DNA of 64,000 nt from Halomonas sp. M20 (GCF_020622265.1 NZ_JACNMQ010000001.1:248001-312000); one strand, 5' to 3'; counted from the first letter of the stretch, positions 20,039-30,052 are shown. The notes: generated by a model not told the origin, from the letters alone. Program-made: numbers and translations.

Positions 20039-20061
20039 GGGTGCGACTGCCAGCCGCACCC
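20039..20061. terminator. hairpin between ccoP and ccoG
   Basis: A 7-bp inverted repeat (GGGTGCG with CGCACCC) around a 9-base loop, just beyond the ccoP stop. No T-tract follows on the minus strand, so it may attenuate or stabilise rather than end the ccoNOQP transcript. Confidence 0.4.
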
Positions 20062-20069
20062 GAAGCGTA

Positions 20070-20993
20070 TCAATTGGACAGACTGTAGACGTAGGCGGCA
20101 ACCAGATGCACCTTGTCTTCACCAATGTAGGCAGCCTGAGCAGGCATGTGACCATTACGCCCATTGCGCAGTGTTTCAAGTACCGCAGCATGGGTTTCCT
20201 GCCCGGGTTGACGATAGAGCCAGGCGTCATCGGTCAGATCGGGCGCGCCAATTGCCTGGTTGCCCTTGCCGCCAGGGCCGTGACAGGCCACGCAGGCGGA
20301 AGCGAAGATTGCCTCTCCCTGGCTTGCCTTGTTCGCATCATGCTCTTCGCCAGACAGACTCAACACGTAGCTTGTAACGTTCTCCAGATTGTTGTCGCCC
20401 AGTTGCTGCCAGGCGGGCATCAGTCCGTTACGGCCATTGTTCAGGGTGGTGACGATATTTTCCGGCTCGCCCCCATACAGCCAGGCATCGTCGGTCAGAT
20501 TGGGAAAGCCGTAACCGCCCTGAGCGTTGGAGCCGTGGCACACCGAGCAGTTATTGAGATAGATTCGCTCGGCAACCTGCATCGCATCGCCATCTTGGGC
20601 AAGCTCCGGTACCGGCACTTCGCTGTATTTGGCGAAGATGGGTGCGTACTGCTCCTGGGCGTAGGCGATTTCCTCGTCCCACTGACCTTCCTGGGACCAG
20701 TCGAGTACGCCTTTGAAATTGCCAAGGCCGGGATACAGCAGCAGATAGGCTACAGAGAAGATGATGGTGCCGACGAACAGCATGAACCACCAGCGTGGCA
20801 GAGGGTTGTCGTATTCATCGATGCCGTCGGCGGTATGTCCGGTCGTTTCGACTTCGCCATCGACTGAGGGTTGCTTGTCGGTCTTGCGGTTGGCGAACAG
20901 CACCCACCAGCAGAATATAATCGTGCCCAGAGTAATGACGATGATCCAGATGCTCCAGAAACTGGAGAGGGTATCGCCCCAAAGGTTATTCAT
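20070..20993 (-). CDS. ccoP: cbb3-type cytochrome c oxidase diheme subunit III
   Basis: 307 residues: two N-terminal membrane helices (about 10-30 and 70-88), then two periplasmic cytochrome c domains with CxxCH motifs at C149-H153 and C234-H238. CcoP passes electrons from soluble cytochrome c to CcoO and then CcoN. It starts inside the ccoQ stop (ATGA overlap), as usual for ccoQP. Length fits the family. Confidence 0.96.
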   Translation of the reverse strand: MNNLWGDTLSSFWSIWIIVITLGTIIFCWWVLFANRKTDKQPSVDGEVETTGHTADGIDEYDNPLPRWWFMLFVGTIIFSVAYLLLYPGLGNFKGVLDWSQEGQWDEEIAYAQEQYAPIFAKYSEVPVPELAQDGDAMQVAERIYLNNCSVCHGSNAQGGYGFPNLTDDAWLYGGEPENIVTTLNNGRNGLMPAWQQLGDNNLENVTSYVLSLSGEEHDANKASQGEAIFASACVACHGPGGKGNQAIGAPDLTDDAWLYRQPGQETHAAVLETLRNGRNGHMPAQAAYIGEDKVHLVAAYVYSLSN

Positions 20994-21205
20994 GAATTCT
21001 TGTCTCCCTCATCTTGGCGGGATGTTGTGCGATCGTTGGTATAGCTGCTGTCACGGATTTTTTGATCATCTTCATCGGCGAAAGGTAGATTCTTCGCTTC
21101 GTCGAAGTCTTGCTTGCGTCGCTTGGAATAAGCCCAGAACACCACGCCTAGAAAGGCAATCATGACCAGTAGTGCGGTGATGCCGCGGAAGGTTCCAATA
21201 TCCAT
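20990..21205 (-). CDS. ccoQ: cbb3 oxidase subunit CcoQ
   Basis: 71 residues: one membrane helix (about 6-28) with the FixQ-like FRGI...FLGVVFWAYS pattern, then a charged, acidic cytoplasmic tail. CcoQ stabilises the CcoNOP complex. It lies 3 bases after ccoO and overlaps ccoP by 4 bases. The tail is longer than in many homologues. Confidence 0.9.
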   Translation of the reverse strand: MDIGTFRGITALLVMIAFLGVVFWAYSKRRKQDFDEAKNLPFADEDDQKIRDSSYTNDRTTSRQDEGDKNS

Positions 21206-21208
21206 GAC

Positions 21209-21817
21209 TTAACGTGCGTCCTTGAGTACGGTACCCAGCTGCTGCAAATAAGCCACCAGCGCGGTGATCTCTTGCTCGCCCCGGACTTCCTGGGTCGCCT
21301 CGCCGATCTGCTCGTCGGTATAAGGCACACCCACGCTTTTCAATGCGCGCATTTTGGTGGCGGTGTCTTCACCGGTCAGCGTGTTCTCGAATAGCCAAGG
21401 GTAGTTCGGCATCTTCGACTCCGGCACCACATCACGCGGGTTGTAGAGGTGTGCGCGATGCCAGTCGTCACTGTAGCGCCCACCCACTCGCGCCAGATCC
21501 GGCCCGGTACGTTTGGAGCCCCAAAGGAAAGGGTGGTCGTAGACGAATTCACCGGCAACGCTGTAGTGGCCGTAGCGCTCGGTCTCGGCGCGGAACGGGC
21601 GAATCATTTGCGAATGGCAGCCAACGCAGCCTTCGCGAATGTAGATATCGCGTCCTTCCAGCTCCAGAGCGCTAAGCGGCTTCAAGCCTTCCACGGGTTC
21701 CGTGGTCTTGTCCTGGAAGAACAGCGGCACGATTTCCGCTAGCCCCCCGAAGCTGATCACCACTAGGATCAGAACGGAGAGCAGACCAACATTCTTCTCA
21801 ATTATCTCGTGTTTCAT
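21209..21817 (-). CDS. ccoO: cbb3-type cytochrome c oxidase monoheme subunit II
   Basis: 202 residues: an N-terminal membrane anchor (about 12-32) and one CxxCH heme site at C64-H68 (CVGCH). The ATG at 21817 has GGGGAAC upstream; a TTG three codons earlier is less likely. It follows ccoN after 22 bases. It carries electrons from CcoP to the catalytic subunit. Confidence 0.96.
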   Translation of the reverse strand: MKHEIIEKNVGLLSVLILVVISFGGLAEIVPLFFQDKTTEPVEGLKPLSALELEGRDIYIREGCVGCHSQMIRPFRAETERYGHYSVAGEFVYDHPFLWGSKRTGPDLARVGGRYSDDWHRAHLYNPRDVVPESKMPNYPWLFENTLTGEDTATKMRALKSVGVPYTDEQIGEATQEVRGEQEITALVAYLQQLGTVLKDAR

Positions 21818-21839
21818 TGGTGTCAAGTTCCCCGTTTAT

Positions 21840-23264
21840 TCAGGCGGTCTGCAAGACCGGCTCTTGTTCGCGCGCGATGCTTCTGGTCGTCATGTAGACG
21901 TTGTAGGCCATCAGCAGCATGCCGAAGGCGAAGAAAGCACCGCCGATAAAGCGCACGACATAGCCGGGATGGCTGGCCTCAAGCGCCTCGACAAAGGTGT
22001 ACATCAGGGTGCCGTCGGCGTTGACCGCACGCCACATCAGCCCTTGCAGAATGCCGTTGACCCACATGGAGGTGATGTACAGCACGGTGCCGATGGTCGC
22101 CAGCCAGAAGTGCACGGCAATCAGCTTGACCGAGTACATTTCGATGCCGCCGAACAGGCGCGGAATCAAGTGGTACATGGAGCCGATGGTGATCATGGCC
22201 ACCCAGCCGAGCGCGCCGGAGTGAACGTGACCGATAGTCCAGTCGGTGTAATGAGACAGGGCGTTGACGGTCTTGACCGCCATCATCGGGCCTTCGAAGG
22301 TAGACATGCCGTAGAACGACAGGGCCACGACCAGAAAGCGCAGGGTCGGGTCGGTGCGCAGCTTATGCCAGGCGCCGGAAAGCGTCATCATGCCGTTGAT
22401 CATGCCGCCCCAGGAAGGCGCCAGGAGGATGATCGACATGATCATGCCGAGGGACTGGGCCCAGTCGGGCAGGGCGGTATAGTGCAGGTGGTGCGAGCCG
22501 GCCCACATGTAGGTGGTGATCAACGCCCAGAAGTGCACGATGGAGAGACGATAGGAGTAGACCGGACGCTCCGCCTGCTTGGGCACGAAGTAGTACATCA
22601 TGCCCAGGAAGCCGGCGGTGAGCAGGAAGCCGACCGCATTATGGCCATACCACCATTGGGCCATGGCATCGATAGTGCCGGCGTAGGCGGAGTAGGACTT
22701 CATCGCCGAGACCGGGATCTCCGCGGAGTTGACAATGTGCAGCACGGCGATGGTAAGAATGAAGGCGGCGTAAAACCAGTTGGCGACATAGATGTGCGAG
22801 GTCTTGCGCTGCTGAATGGTGCCTAGGAATACGATGGCGTAAGCGATCCAGACCACAGCAATCAGGATATCGATCGGCCATTCCAGCTCGGCATACTCTT
22901 TGGAGGTGGTGAAGCCCAGAGGCAATGTGATGGCCGCCAACACGATCACCAACTGCCAACCCCAGAACGTGAAAGCTGCCAGCTTGTCCGAGATCAGACG
23001 TGTCTGGCAGGTGCGCTGCACGACGTAGTAGGAGGTGGCGATCAGCGCCGAACCACCGAAGGCGAAGATTACCGCATTGGTGTGCAGCGGGCGCAGACGA
23101 CCGAAACTCGTCCAGGGTAGGCCAAAGTTGAGTTCTGGCCAGACCAGCTGTGCAGCGATGAAGACACCCAGGGCCATGCCCACGATGCCCCACACCACCG
23201 TCATGATTGCGAACTGCCGAACTACCTTGTAGTTGTAGGTCGGATGTTCAAATGCTGTGCTCAT
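21840..23264 (-). CDS. ccoN: cbb3-type cytochrome c oxidase catalytic subunit I
   Basis: 474 residues with the twelve-helix heme-copper oxidase fold and the histidine-rich segments expected for heme b, heme b3 and CuB ligation (for example near WYGHN and GSHHLHYT). It reduces oxygen to water at high affinity and pumps protons in the inner membrane. It is the first gene of ccoNOQP, under a class II FNR/Anr-type promoter at 23305-23353. Confidence 0.97.
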   Translation of the reverse strand: MSTAFEHPTYNYKVVRQFAIMTVVWGIVGMALGVFIAAQLVWPELNFGLPWTSFGRLRPLHTNAVIFAFGGSALIATSYYVVQRTCQTRLISDKLAAFTFWGWQLVIVLAAITLPLGFTTSKEYAELEWPIDILIAVVWIAYAIVFLGTIQQRKTSHIYVANWFYAAFILTIAVLHIVNSAEIPVSAMKSYSAYAGTIDAMAQWWYGHNAVGFLLTAGFLGMMYYFVPKQAERPVYSYRLSIVHFWALITTYMWAGSHHLHYTALPDWAQSLGMIMSIILLAPSWGGMINGMMTLSGAWHKLRTDPTLRFLVVALSFYGMSTFEGPMMAVKTVNALSHYTDWTIGHVHSGALGWVAMITIGSMYHLIPRLFGGIEMYSVKLIAVHFWLATIGTVLYITSMWVNGILQGLMWRAVNADGTLMYTFVEALEASHPGYVVRFIGGAFFAFGMLLMAYNVYMTTRSIAREQEPVLQTA

Positions 23265-23304
23265 GTTATGTTCCCATCGAACGCGTTGTTAGGTAGGCAC
23301 TCCT

Positions 23305-23353
23305 GGAGCGCAGTATGCCCCAGGTTTTTTGCCTACATCATGATATAAATCAA
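23305..23353 (-). promoter_or_regulatory. ccoN: class II FNR/Anr-type promoter of ccoNOQP
   Basis: On the minus strand TTGAT-TTAT-ATCAT (23353-23340) matches the FNR/Anr consensus TTGAT-N4-ATCAA at nine of ten fixed positions. If transcription starts 41.5 bases from its centre, as in class II FNR promoters, the start is at 23305. The -12 to -7 hexamer is then CATACT at 23317-23312, a good -10. This predicts induction at low oxygen. Confidence 0.8.
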
Positions 23354-23630
23354 CATTTCGAGCGCCGAGTCTAGCGCAGCTGTCTCAGAACCTAAATGTG
23401 AAGTAACCTGTGATTGTAGCGGGTTTCCACAGGTTAAATTCCGAAAGCGCTTACCAGTAGACAATAAACATCTATCAGGGGTTAACTGCCTGCGACATCG
23501 CACCGCATAACTCGCTCTGGAATTGTCAGCTTTTGATGCCGACTTGCTCGCCCAGGAGCCAGTTTCATTCATCGAGCAAGTCGATGAAATCGAAATGGAA
23601 AGCGCTGGTCGATCGAGCTGGCAAAAAGCG

Positions 23631-23658
23631 TTGACATTCCATGGTCGCTCTGTAGAAT
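23631..23658 (+). promoter_or_regulatory. sigma-70 promoter of the tRNA cluster
   Basis: A perfect -35 TTGACA (23631-23636), 16-base spacer and TAGAAT -10 (23653-23658) are followed by a GC-rich GCAGCGCC discriminator. This is typical of stringently controlled stable-RNA promoters. The first tRNA begins 15 bases later. Confidence 0.85.
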
Positions 23659-23673
23659 GCAGCGCCACGTGAC

Positions 23674-23749
23674 GGGTGGTTAGCTCAGTTGGAAGAGCAC
23701 CAGCCTTACAAGCTGGGGGTCACTGGTTCGAGCCCAGTACCACCCACCA
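23674..23749 (+). tRNA. tRNA-Val (anticodon TAC)
   Basis: 76 bases with encoded CCA. The anticodon stem CCAGC/GCTGG encloses the loop CTTACAA, giving anticodon TAC (valine, GUA and relatives). Acceptor GGGTGGT pairs with ACCACCC. First gene of the cluster. Confidence 0.97.
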
Positions 23750-23807
23750 TATTCTCAAGAATTGAAGCGCTTGAGAGATGGGGCGTCACGTTATTTGGAA
23801 ATAGAGA

Positions 23808-23884
23808 GGACCGGTAGTTCAGTCGGTTAGAATGCCGGCCTGTCACGCCGGAGGTCGCGGGTTCGAGTCCCGTCCGGTCCGCCA
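23808..23884 (+). tRNA. tRNA-Asp (anticodon GTC), copy 1
   Basis: 77 bases with encoded CCA. Anticodon loop CTGTCAC in a CCGGC/GCCGG stem gives GTC (aspartate). Identical to the copies at 23965 and 24207. Confidence 0.97.
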
Positions 23885-23964
23885 TTTCCAATCTGTTTCA
23901 CAAATACCATTGAAGCCGTGCGTCATCGGATGTGACAACCCGATACATCAAGCATGGGTAAGCA

Positions 23965-24041
23965 GGACCGGTAGTTCAGTCGGTTAGAATGCCGGCCTGT
24001 CACGCCGGAGGTCGCGGGTTCGAGTCCCGTCCGGTCCGCCA
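23965..24041 (+). tRNA. tRNA-Asp (anticodon GTC), copy 2
   Basis: 77 bases, identical to the other two tRNA-Asp genes in this cluster, with encoded CCA. The flanking spacers differ, so the identity is confined to the gene itself plus a few bases. Confidence 0.97.
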
Positions 24042-24105
24042 TTTGGTCATTCAGTGATACGACAGTCATAGCGTTACGTTTATATTGGTTACGTTCATAT
24101 TGACA

Positions 24106-24182
24106 GGGTGGTTAGCTCAGCCGGTTAGAGCACCAGCTTCACATGCTGGGGGTCACAGGTTCGAGTCCTGTACCACCCACCA
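24106..24182 (+). tRNA. tRNA-Val (anticodon CAC)
   Basis: 77 bases with encoded CCA. Anticodon loop TTCACAT in a CCAGC/GCTGG stem gives CAC, reading the GUG valine codon. Its body resembles the TAC valine tRNA at 23674. A separate CAC valine tRNA is absent in E. coli but common in Pseudomonas-like gammaproteobacteria of high GC content. Confidence 0.95.
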
Positions 24183-24206
24183 TATGGAAATTATGAATAT
24201 CAAATA

Positions 24207-24283
24207 GGACCGGTAGTTCAGTCGGTTAGAATGCCGGCCTGTCACGCCGGAGGTCGCGGGTTCGAGTCCCGTCCGGTCCGCCA
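24207..24283 (+). tRNA. tRNA-Asp (anticodon GTC), copy 3
   Basis: 77 bases, identical to the copies at 23808 and 23965, with encoded CCA. Last gene of the cluster; no strong terminator was recognised before fadH. Confidence 0.97.
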
Positions 24284-24471
24284 CCATCGATCGTCGTTGC
24301 CAACCCCGAGTCTCATGTCTTGGGGTTTTGTCGTTTTAGCCCTTTCATTCCGGTTCTTTCCGACTTCGATACCTCCGGTTCTTACGTCCTTGGTCGGGTT
24401 TGTGTCCTGCCTGCGCTTCGCTACACTGCTCATACAATCGTTTGAATTCGCTCGTGAGCGAGGAGTGTGCC

Positions 24472-26484
24472 ATGTCTGCCTATCCCCACCTGTTTCGTCC
24501 TCTAGAGGTAGGCAGCATGATGCTCAAGAATCGTGTGCTAATGGGTTCCATGCATACCAATCTGGAGGAAGCCCCGGAAGGCTTTACTCGCCTGGCCGCC
24601 TTCTATGCCGAGCGAGCCCGGGCCGGCGTAGGGTTGATCGTCAGCGGCGGCATTGCTCCCAATGCGGAAGGCGCGGTATTTCAGGGGGCAGCCAAGCTCA
24701 CCAATGCGCAGGAGGCGGCTCGGCATCAGAAGGTGACAGCGGCGGTCCACGCCGAGGGCAGCCGTATCTGCATGCAGATATTGCATGCTGGGCGCTACGC
24801 CTACTCGCCGGAGTTGGTGGCACCTTCCGCGATCAAGTCGCCTATCAATCCGTTCACGCCTCGAGCGCTCTCGTCAGAAGAGGTCGAAGCCCAGGTCGGT
24901 GACTACGTCCGCTGCGCCGAGCTTGCCCGAGAGGCGGGTTACGGCGGCGTCGAGATCATGGGTTCCGAAGGCTATCTGATCAATCAGTTCATCTGCTTGC
25001 GCACCAATCAGCGTGAGGATGAGTGGGGTGGCAAGTTTGCCAATCGCATTCGTTTTCCCGTCGAGATTGTGCGGCGCATTCGCGAGTCTCTGGGCGAGGA
25101 CTTTCTGATCATCTATCGCCTGTCGATGATCGACCTGGTCGAGGAAGGCAGCACCTGGGAAGAAGTGGTGTCTCTAGGGCGGGCTATCGAGGCCGCCGGA
25201 GCGAGTCTGATCAACACCGGCATCGGCTGGCACGAAGCGCGCATACCCACCATCGTGACCAGTGTGCCTCGGGCGGCGTTCACCGAGGTGACCCAGCGTA
25301 TGAAGGCGGAGCTTTCGATTCCGCTGATCGCCACCAATCGTATCAACATGCCGGAAGTGGCTGAGCGTGTGCTGGCGGAAGGCCATGCGGACATGGTGTC
25401 CATGGCTCGGCCCTTTCTCGCCGACCCGGAGTGGATCAAGAAGGCCGCTGCCGGGCTCAGCGATGAGATCAATACCTGTATCGCCTGCAACCAGGCCTGC
25501 CTCGATCATACCTTCCAGGGGAAGTTGACCTCCTGTCTGGTCAATCCTCGGGCATGCCACGAAACCGAACTCGACATCCTCCCTACCGAAGCGCCGAAAT
25601 TTATCGCCGTGGTCGGCGCCGGGCCGGCGGGATTGGCCAGTGCGATGACTGCCGCGATTCGTGGCCATCGTGTCGTGCTGTTCGAGCGTAATGACACTCT
25701 TGGCGGGCAGTTCAATTTCGCCCGTAAGATCCCGGGCAAGGAAGAGTTCGACGAGACGCTACGCTACTATCGAACAATGCTCGACAAGCATGGTGTTGAG
25801 ATACGCTTGAACACAGAGCCAGATCTAAAAACATTGGCTGGTTTTGATGAGGTCATTCTTGCTACCGGCGTGCGCCCACGCGGCATCACGCTTCCGGGCA
25901 GCGATCACCCCATGGTGATCAGCTATCCCGAGGCGATCCTTCATCCAGAACGCGTCCGGCAGCGGGTTGCCATCATCGGCGCTGGGGGTATTGGTTTCGA
26001 CGTGGCTGAATTGCTTTCTCATGCTAGTCACCCGACCCTTGATTCAGAGGCCTGGTACGACGAGTGGGGAGTCGACCTCACGGTGAGCAATCGCGGTGGG
26101 CTAAAAGCACCGGAGCGCCCAGATACGCCGCGACAGATCTACCTGTTGCAGCGCAAGGCCTCGAAGCCGGGCAAGGACCTGGGAACCTCCACGGGCTGGG
26201 TGCACCGAGTCTCGCTGCGGCATCGCGATGTTCAAGCCATCCCTGGGTGCGACTATCTCAAGATCGACGACGAAGGCCTGCATGTGCGACTCGACGATCG
26301 GACTATGCTGCTGGAGGTAGACAGCATCGTCGTCTGTGCGGGTCAGGAGTCCGTGGTGGAATTATTCGAGCCACTAAAGAGCGCGGGCGTATCGGTGCAT
26401 GTGATCGGCGGAGCGAGTGATGCGGCGGAACTGGACGCCAAGCGTGCCATCGATCAGGGGACGCGTTTGGCTGCGGCATTATGA
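24472..26484 (+). CDS. fadH: 2,4-dienoyl-CoA reductase (NADPH)
   Basis: 670 residues, matching the length of E. coli FadH. An N-terminal old-yellow-enzyme TIM barrel binds FMN. A 4Fe-4S cluster motif follows (C336, C339, C343, C355), then a dinucleotide-binding half beginning with GAGPAG at 382-387. The enzyme reduces 2,4-dienoyl-CoA during beta-oxidation of unsaturated fatty acids. The ATG at 24472 follows GCGAGGAG; an upstream in-frame reading from 24400 is not supported. It stands alone. A related NADH:flavin oxidoreductase of other substrate cannot be fully excluded. Confidence 0.9.
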   Translation: MSAYPHLFRPLEVGSMMLKNRVLMGSMHTNLEEAPEGFTRLAAFYAERARAGVGLIVSGGIAPNAEGAVFQGAAKLTNAQEAARHQKVTAAVHAEGSRICMQILHAGRYAYSPELVAPSAIKSPINPFTPRALSSEEVEAQVGDYVRCAELAREAGYGGVEIMGSEGYLINQFICLRTNQREDEWGGKFANRIRFPVEIVRRIRESLGEDFLIIYRLSMIDLVEEGSTWEEVVSLGRAIEAAGASLINTGIGWHEARIPTIVTSVPRAAFTEVTQRMKAELSIPLIATNRINMPEVAERVLAEGHADMVSMARPFLADPEWIKKAAAGLSDEINTCIACNQACLDHTFQGKLTSCLVNPRACHETELDILPTEAPKFIAVVGAGPAGLASAMTAAIRGHRVVLFERNDTLGGQFNFARKIPGKEEFDETLRYYRTMLDKHGVEIRLNTEPDLKTLAGFDEVILATGVRPRGITLPGSDHPMVISYPEAILHPERVRQRVAIIGAGGIGFDVAELLSHASHPTLDSEAWYDEWGVDLTVSNRGGLKAPERPDTPRQIYLLQRKASKPGKDLGTSTGWVHRVSLRHRDVQAIPGCDYLKIDDEGLHVRLDDRTMLLEVDSIVVCAGQESVVELFEPLKSAGVSVHVIGGASDAAELDAKRAIDQGTRLAAAL

Positions 26485-26719
26485 GGCTGATTAATGCAAA
26501 TGACACATTTTTGTTACACAACTTCCTTATTTCCAAGGGCGAACCAATCTAGAACCTTGATGTTCATAATAATTAAATAAGAGCGTGAGTGAGGTTGCGT
26601 TGATAACGCAGGGCAAGCTCTCCCTCGCCAGCTGGTTTATCTGTCTATGCTGATAAATACGCCTGCCCGAAAGCTCCGATCTGTGTGAGTGCCCGGGGGT
26701 CGCGACCAAGGAGGCTTCA

Positions 26720-28642
26720 ATGAGCATTTTCGATCATGTGCAGAACCGCTACGAACAGGTTCAGCAAGAAGAAATGAGTCTTCAGGAATACCTGGAGTTA
26801 TGCCGTAAAGACCCTTCCGTCTACGCCTCCGCCTCGGAGCGGATGCTCAAGGCCATTGGTGAGCCCGAGGTGATCGACACCGCCAAGGATTCACGTCTGT
26901 CACGCATTTTTGCTAACAAGATCATTCGACGTTACCCCGCCTTCTCCGAGTTCTACGGCATGGAAGACGCCATCGAGCAGATCGTGGCCTACTTCCGTCA
27001 CGCGGCCCAAGGGCTGGAAGAGCGCAAGCAGATTCTGTATCTGCTTGGGCCCGTGGGGGGCGGCAAGTCCTCTCTTGCAGAGCGCCTCAAGCTGCTAATG
27101 GAGCGCGTGCCTTTCTACGCGATCAAGGATTCCCCGGTCTATGAATCGCCCCTGGGGCTTTTCTCGCCGGAACACGACGGCGAGTTGCTGGAGAAGGAGT
27201 ACAACATCCCGCAGCGCTACCTCAAGAGCGTGATGTCGCCTTGGGCGTCCAAGCGGCTCAAGGAGTATGGCGGCGATATTTCCAAGTTTCGGGTGGTACG
27301 ATTGCATCCTTCGCGACTCAATCAGATCGCGATCTCGAAGACCGAGCCGGGGGATGAGAACAACCAGGATATCTCGTCCCTGGTGGGTAAAGTGGATATC
27401 CGTCAACTCGAACTCTATTCCCAGGACGATCCGGATGCCTACAGCTTTTCGGGTGGGTTGTGTAAGGCCAACCAGGGGCTGATGGAATTCGTCGAGATGT
27501 TCAAGGCGCCGATCAAGGTGCTGCATCCGCTGCTGACCGCCACCCAGGAAGGCAACTACAATCCCACGGAGGGCATGGGCGCCATTCCCTTCGACGGCGT
27601 TGTCCTGGCTCACTCCAATGAGAGCGAATGGCAGCAGTTCCGCAACAACCGCAACAACGAAGCATTCCTGGACCGGGTTTACATCGTCAAGGTGCCCTAT
27701 TGCCTGCGGGTTTCCGAAGAGATCAATATCTACAAGAAGCTGCTCGAGCACTCCTCTCTCGATCATGCACCCTGCGCCCCGGATACCCTACGCATGCTGG
27801 CCCAGTTCTCCGTGCTGTCTCGCTTGAAGGAGCCGGAGAACTCGAGCATCTATTCCAAGATGCGCATCTACGACGGCGAGAATCTGAAGGATACCGATCC
27901 CAAGGCCAAGTCGATCCAGGAGTATCGGGATTCCGCCGGGGTCGATGAGGGCATGGATGGGCGCTCGACCCGCTTTGCCTTCAAGATTCTGTCCAAGGTC
28001 TTCAACTTCGATACTCATGAGATTGCTGCCAACCCGGTGCATCTGCTCTATGTACTGGAGCAGCGCCTCGACCACGAGCAGCTGCCCAAGGAAACCCACG
28101 AGCGCTATCTGCGTTTCATCAAGGAGTTCCTGGCACCGCGCTACGTCGATTTCATCGGCAAGGAAATTCAGACCGCCTATCTCGAATCCTATAGCGAATA
28201 CGGCCAGAACATTTTCGATCGCTACGTAACCTACGCGGATTTCTGGATTCAGGATCAGGAGTATCGCGACCCGGAAACCGGCGAGCAGTTCAATCGTCAG
28301 GCCCTCAACGAAGAGCTCGAGAAGATCGAGAAGCCGGCAGGGATTTCCAACCCCAAGGACTTCCGCCATGAAGTGGTCAACTTCGTACTGCGGGCTCGGG
28401 CGCAGAACAACGGCATGAACCCCAGCTGGCAATCCTACGAGAAACTCAAGGGCGTGATCGAGAAGAAGATGTTCGCCAATACCGAGGATCTATTGCCGGT
28501 AATCTCCTTCAACGCCAAGGCCTCCGCTTCGGATCAGCGCAAGCACGAGGATTTCGTCGCACGCATGGTCGACCGGGGCTACACCGAAAAGCAGGTGCGG
28601 TTGTTGTCCGAGTGGTATCTGCGGGTACGCAAGTCGCAGTAG
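26720..28642 (+). CDS. yeaG: PrkA-family serine protein kinase / AAA protein
   Basis: 640 residues. An AAA-like N-terminal domain carries the Walker A stretch GPVGGGKS at about 110-117. The C-terminal PrkA kinase-like domain completes the family length. In E. coli, YeaG is a stress- and starvation-induced kinase, encoded with YeaH. The start at 26720 has AAGGAGG upstream. It is first of three genes (yeaG, yeaH, ycgB) in the same order as in many gammaproteobacteria. The 235-base upstream gap shows no clear sigma-54 site; a TCTATGCT sequence near 26643 could be a sigma-S-type -10. Confidence 0.93.
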   Translation: MSIFDHVQNRYEQVQQEEMSLQEYLELCRKDPSVYASASERMLKAIGEPEVIDTAKDSRLSRIFANKIIRRYPAFSEFYGMEDAIEQIVAYFRHAAQGLEERKQILYLLGPVGGGKSSLAERLKLLMERVPFYAIKDSPVYESPLGLFSPEHDGELLEKEYNIPQRYLKSVMSPWASKRLKEYGGDISKFRVVRLHPSRLNQIAISKTEPGDENNQDISSLVGKVDIRQLELYSQDDPDAYSFSGGLCKANQGLMEFVEMFKAPIKVLHPLLTATQEGNYNPTEGMGAIPFDGVVLAHSNESEWQQFRNNRNNEAFLDRVYIVKVPYCLRVSEEINIYKKLLEHSSLDHAPCAPDTLRMLAQFSVLSRLKEPENSSIYSKMRIYDGENLKDTDPKAKSIQEYRDSAGVDEGMDGRSTRFAFKILSKVFNFDTHEIAANPVHLLYVLEQRLDHEQLPKETHERYLRFIKEFLAPRYVDFIGKEIQTAYLESYSEYGQNIFDRYVTYADFWIQDQEYRDPETGEQFNRQALNEELEKIEKPAGISNPKDFRHEVVNFVLRARAQNNGMNPSWQSYEKLKGVIEKKMFANTEDLLPVISFNAKASASDQRKHEDFVARMVDRGYTEKQVRLLSEWYLRVRKSQ

Positions 28643-28723
28643 CAGAACCCGTTGCCCGGCAGGTAGAAGGTTGTTGAACGTATCTTCTGCGTGCCGGGGC
28701 GCAATCCGCGCAGGGAGGTGAGA

Positions 28724-30004
28724 ATGAGCTACTTTATTGACCGTCGACTCAACGCACGCCATAAGAGCGCGGTGAATCGACAGCGATTCCTCGATCGGTA
28801 CCGCACCCACATCAAGCGTTCGGTGGAAGAGGCGGTCAACCGTCGCTCGATCACCGACATGGAGCGGGGTGAAAAGATCTCGATCCCCGCTCGGGATATT
28901 TCCGAGCCGGTGTTTCAGCATGGCCCCGGGGGCGAGCGCACCATCGTAAGCCCAGGTAATCGTGAATTCGTCGAAGGCGATCGCCTGCGCCGACCCAACG
29001 GGGGAGGTGGCGGTGGCGCCGGGGAGGGAAGTGCCTCCGACCAGGGTGAAGGCATGGATGAATTCGCCTTCTCGCTGACCCGTGAAGAGTTTCTAGAGTT
29101 CGTGTTCGACGGTTTGGAACTGCCCCATCTCGAGCGCAAGCAGTTGGTCGATCTCGAGGAGGTACGCCCGGTTCGGGCCGGAATTTCCCGGGACGGCGTG
29201 CCTTCGCGAATCAACATCGTGCGTTCCATGCGCGAGGCCCAGGCCCGACGCATCGCGATGCGGGCGCCCATCCGCCGGGCCTTGCGTGAGGCGATCGAAG
29301 CCCTGGAAACGGAAGAACGCAAGGACCCGGTGCTGCGCAACCCTTCCCGGGTCACCGAATTGAGGGCAGAGATCGAGCGTCTTGAAAAAAGGCTCGAATC
29401 GGTGCCCTTCATCGATACCTATGACCTGCGTTACAACCATCTGGTCAATCAGCCCCAGCCGTCCAACAAGGCGGTGATGTTCTGCATCATGGATGTGTCC
29501 GGGTCGATGACTCAATCCCACAAGGACATCGCCAAGCGGTTCTTCCTGCTGCTCTATCTGTTTCTCGAGCGCAATTACGAGAAGGTGGAACTGGTCTTCG
29601 TACGCCACCATACCGCCGCCAAGGAAGTCGACGAAGAGGAGTTCTTCTATTCCAGGGAGACCGGCGGCACCATCGTTTCCAGCGCCTTGACCCTGGTCGA
29701 TGAGATCATTACCAAGCGCTACCCGGCGGCCCAGTGGAATCTGTACGTTGCTCAAGCATCGGATGGCGACAACTGGGACGACGACTCCACGACCTGCCGC
29801 CAGCTACTGGTCAAGTCGCTGATGCCGCGACTGCAGTATTATACCTATGTCGAGATCACCCCCCACGCGCATCAGGCACTGTGGGAGGAGTACGAGAGTG
29901 TGCAGGACGACTTTCCCGAACGTTTCGCCATGCGTCAGATTGTCGAGGCGGGGGATATCTATCCCGTATTCCGTGAGCTGTTTCGCCGTCGTGCAGAGGC
30001 GTAA
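28724..30004 (+). CDS. yeaH: YeaH/YhbH family protein (DUF444)
   Basis: 426 residues. An arginine-rich N-terminus and a glycine-rich spacer (about residues 90-110) precede a von Willebrand A-like C-terminal half with DVSGSMT, a MIDAS-type metal motif. The ATG at 28724 follows AGGGAGGTGAG and is preferred over 28691. It lies 81 bases after yeaG and 48 bases before ycgB. The protein works with the YeaG kinase in stress adaptation, by analogy; its biochemical role is unclear. Confidence 0.92.
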   Translation: MSYFIDRRLNARHKSAVNRQRFLDRYRTHIKRSVEEAVNRRSITDMERGEKISIPARDISEPVFQHGPGGERTIVSPGNREFVEGDRLRRPNGGGGGGAGEGSASDQGEGMDEFAFSLTREEFLEFVFDGLELPHLERKQLVDLEEVRPVRAGISRDGVPSRINIVRSMREAQARRIAMRAPIRRALREAIEALETEERKDPVLRNPSRVTELRAEIERLEKRLESVPFIDTYDLRYNHLVNQPQPSNKAVMFCIMDVSGSMTQSHKDIAKRFFLLLYLFLERNYEKVELVFVRHHTAAKEVDEEEFFYSRETGGTIVSSALTLVDEIITKRYPAAQWNLYVAQASDGDNWDDDSTTCRQLLVKSLMPRLQYYTYVEITPHAHQALWEEYESVQDDFPERFAMRQIVEAGDIYPVFRELFRRRAEA

Positions 30005-30052
30005 AGCCTCGAAAGCGGCTGAACGATTCAGGGCGGATGGCCAGGAGGCAGT

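Larger units (their letters stand above)
23265..23673. other. intergenic region between ccoN and the tRNA cluster
   Basis: 409 bases without a protein gene. The left end holds the ccoN promoter (23305-23353) inside a 44-base interrupted inverted repeat (GTAGGCA at 23293 with TGCCTAC at 23330, and CCTGG with CCAGG inside). The right end holds the tRNA promoter (23631-23658). Between about 23360 and 23630 nothing was recognised. Confidence 0.6.

Noticed and set aside
21702-22826. 374-residue open frame on the plus strand across ccoO/ccoN
   Set aside because: It lies opposite two highly conserved oxidase genes, has H/D/G/R-rich composition typical of an antisense GC-rich frame, and shows no domain.
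23706-23891. Small minus-strand frame through tRNA-Val and tRNA-Asp
   Set aside because: The GLEPATSG-type peptide is a known artefact of translating tRNA genes in reverse.
26595-26610. TGCGTT-GAT-AACGCA hairpin upstream of yeaG as an operator
   Set aside because: Six-bp stem only, not clearly placed relative to a promoter.
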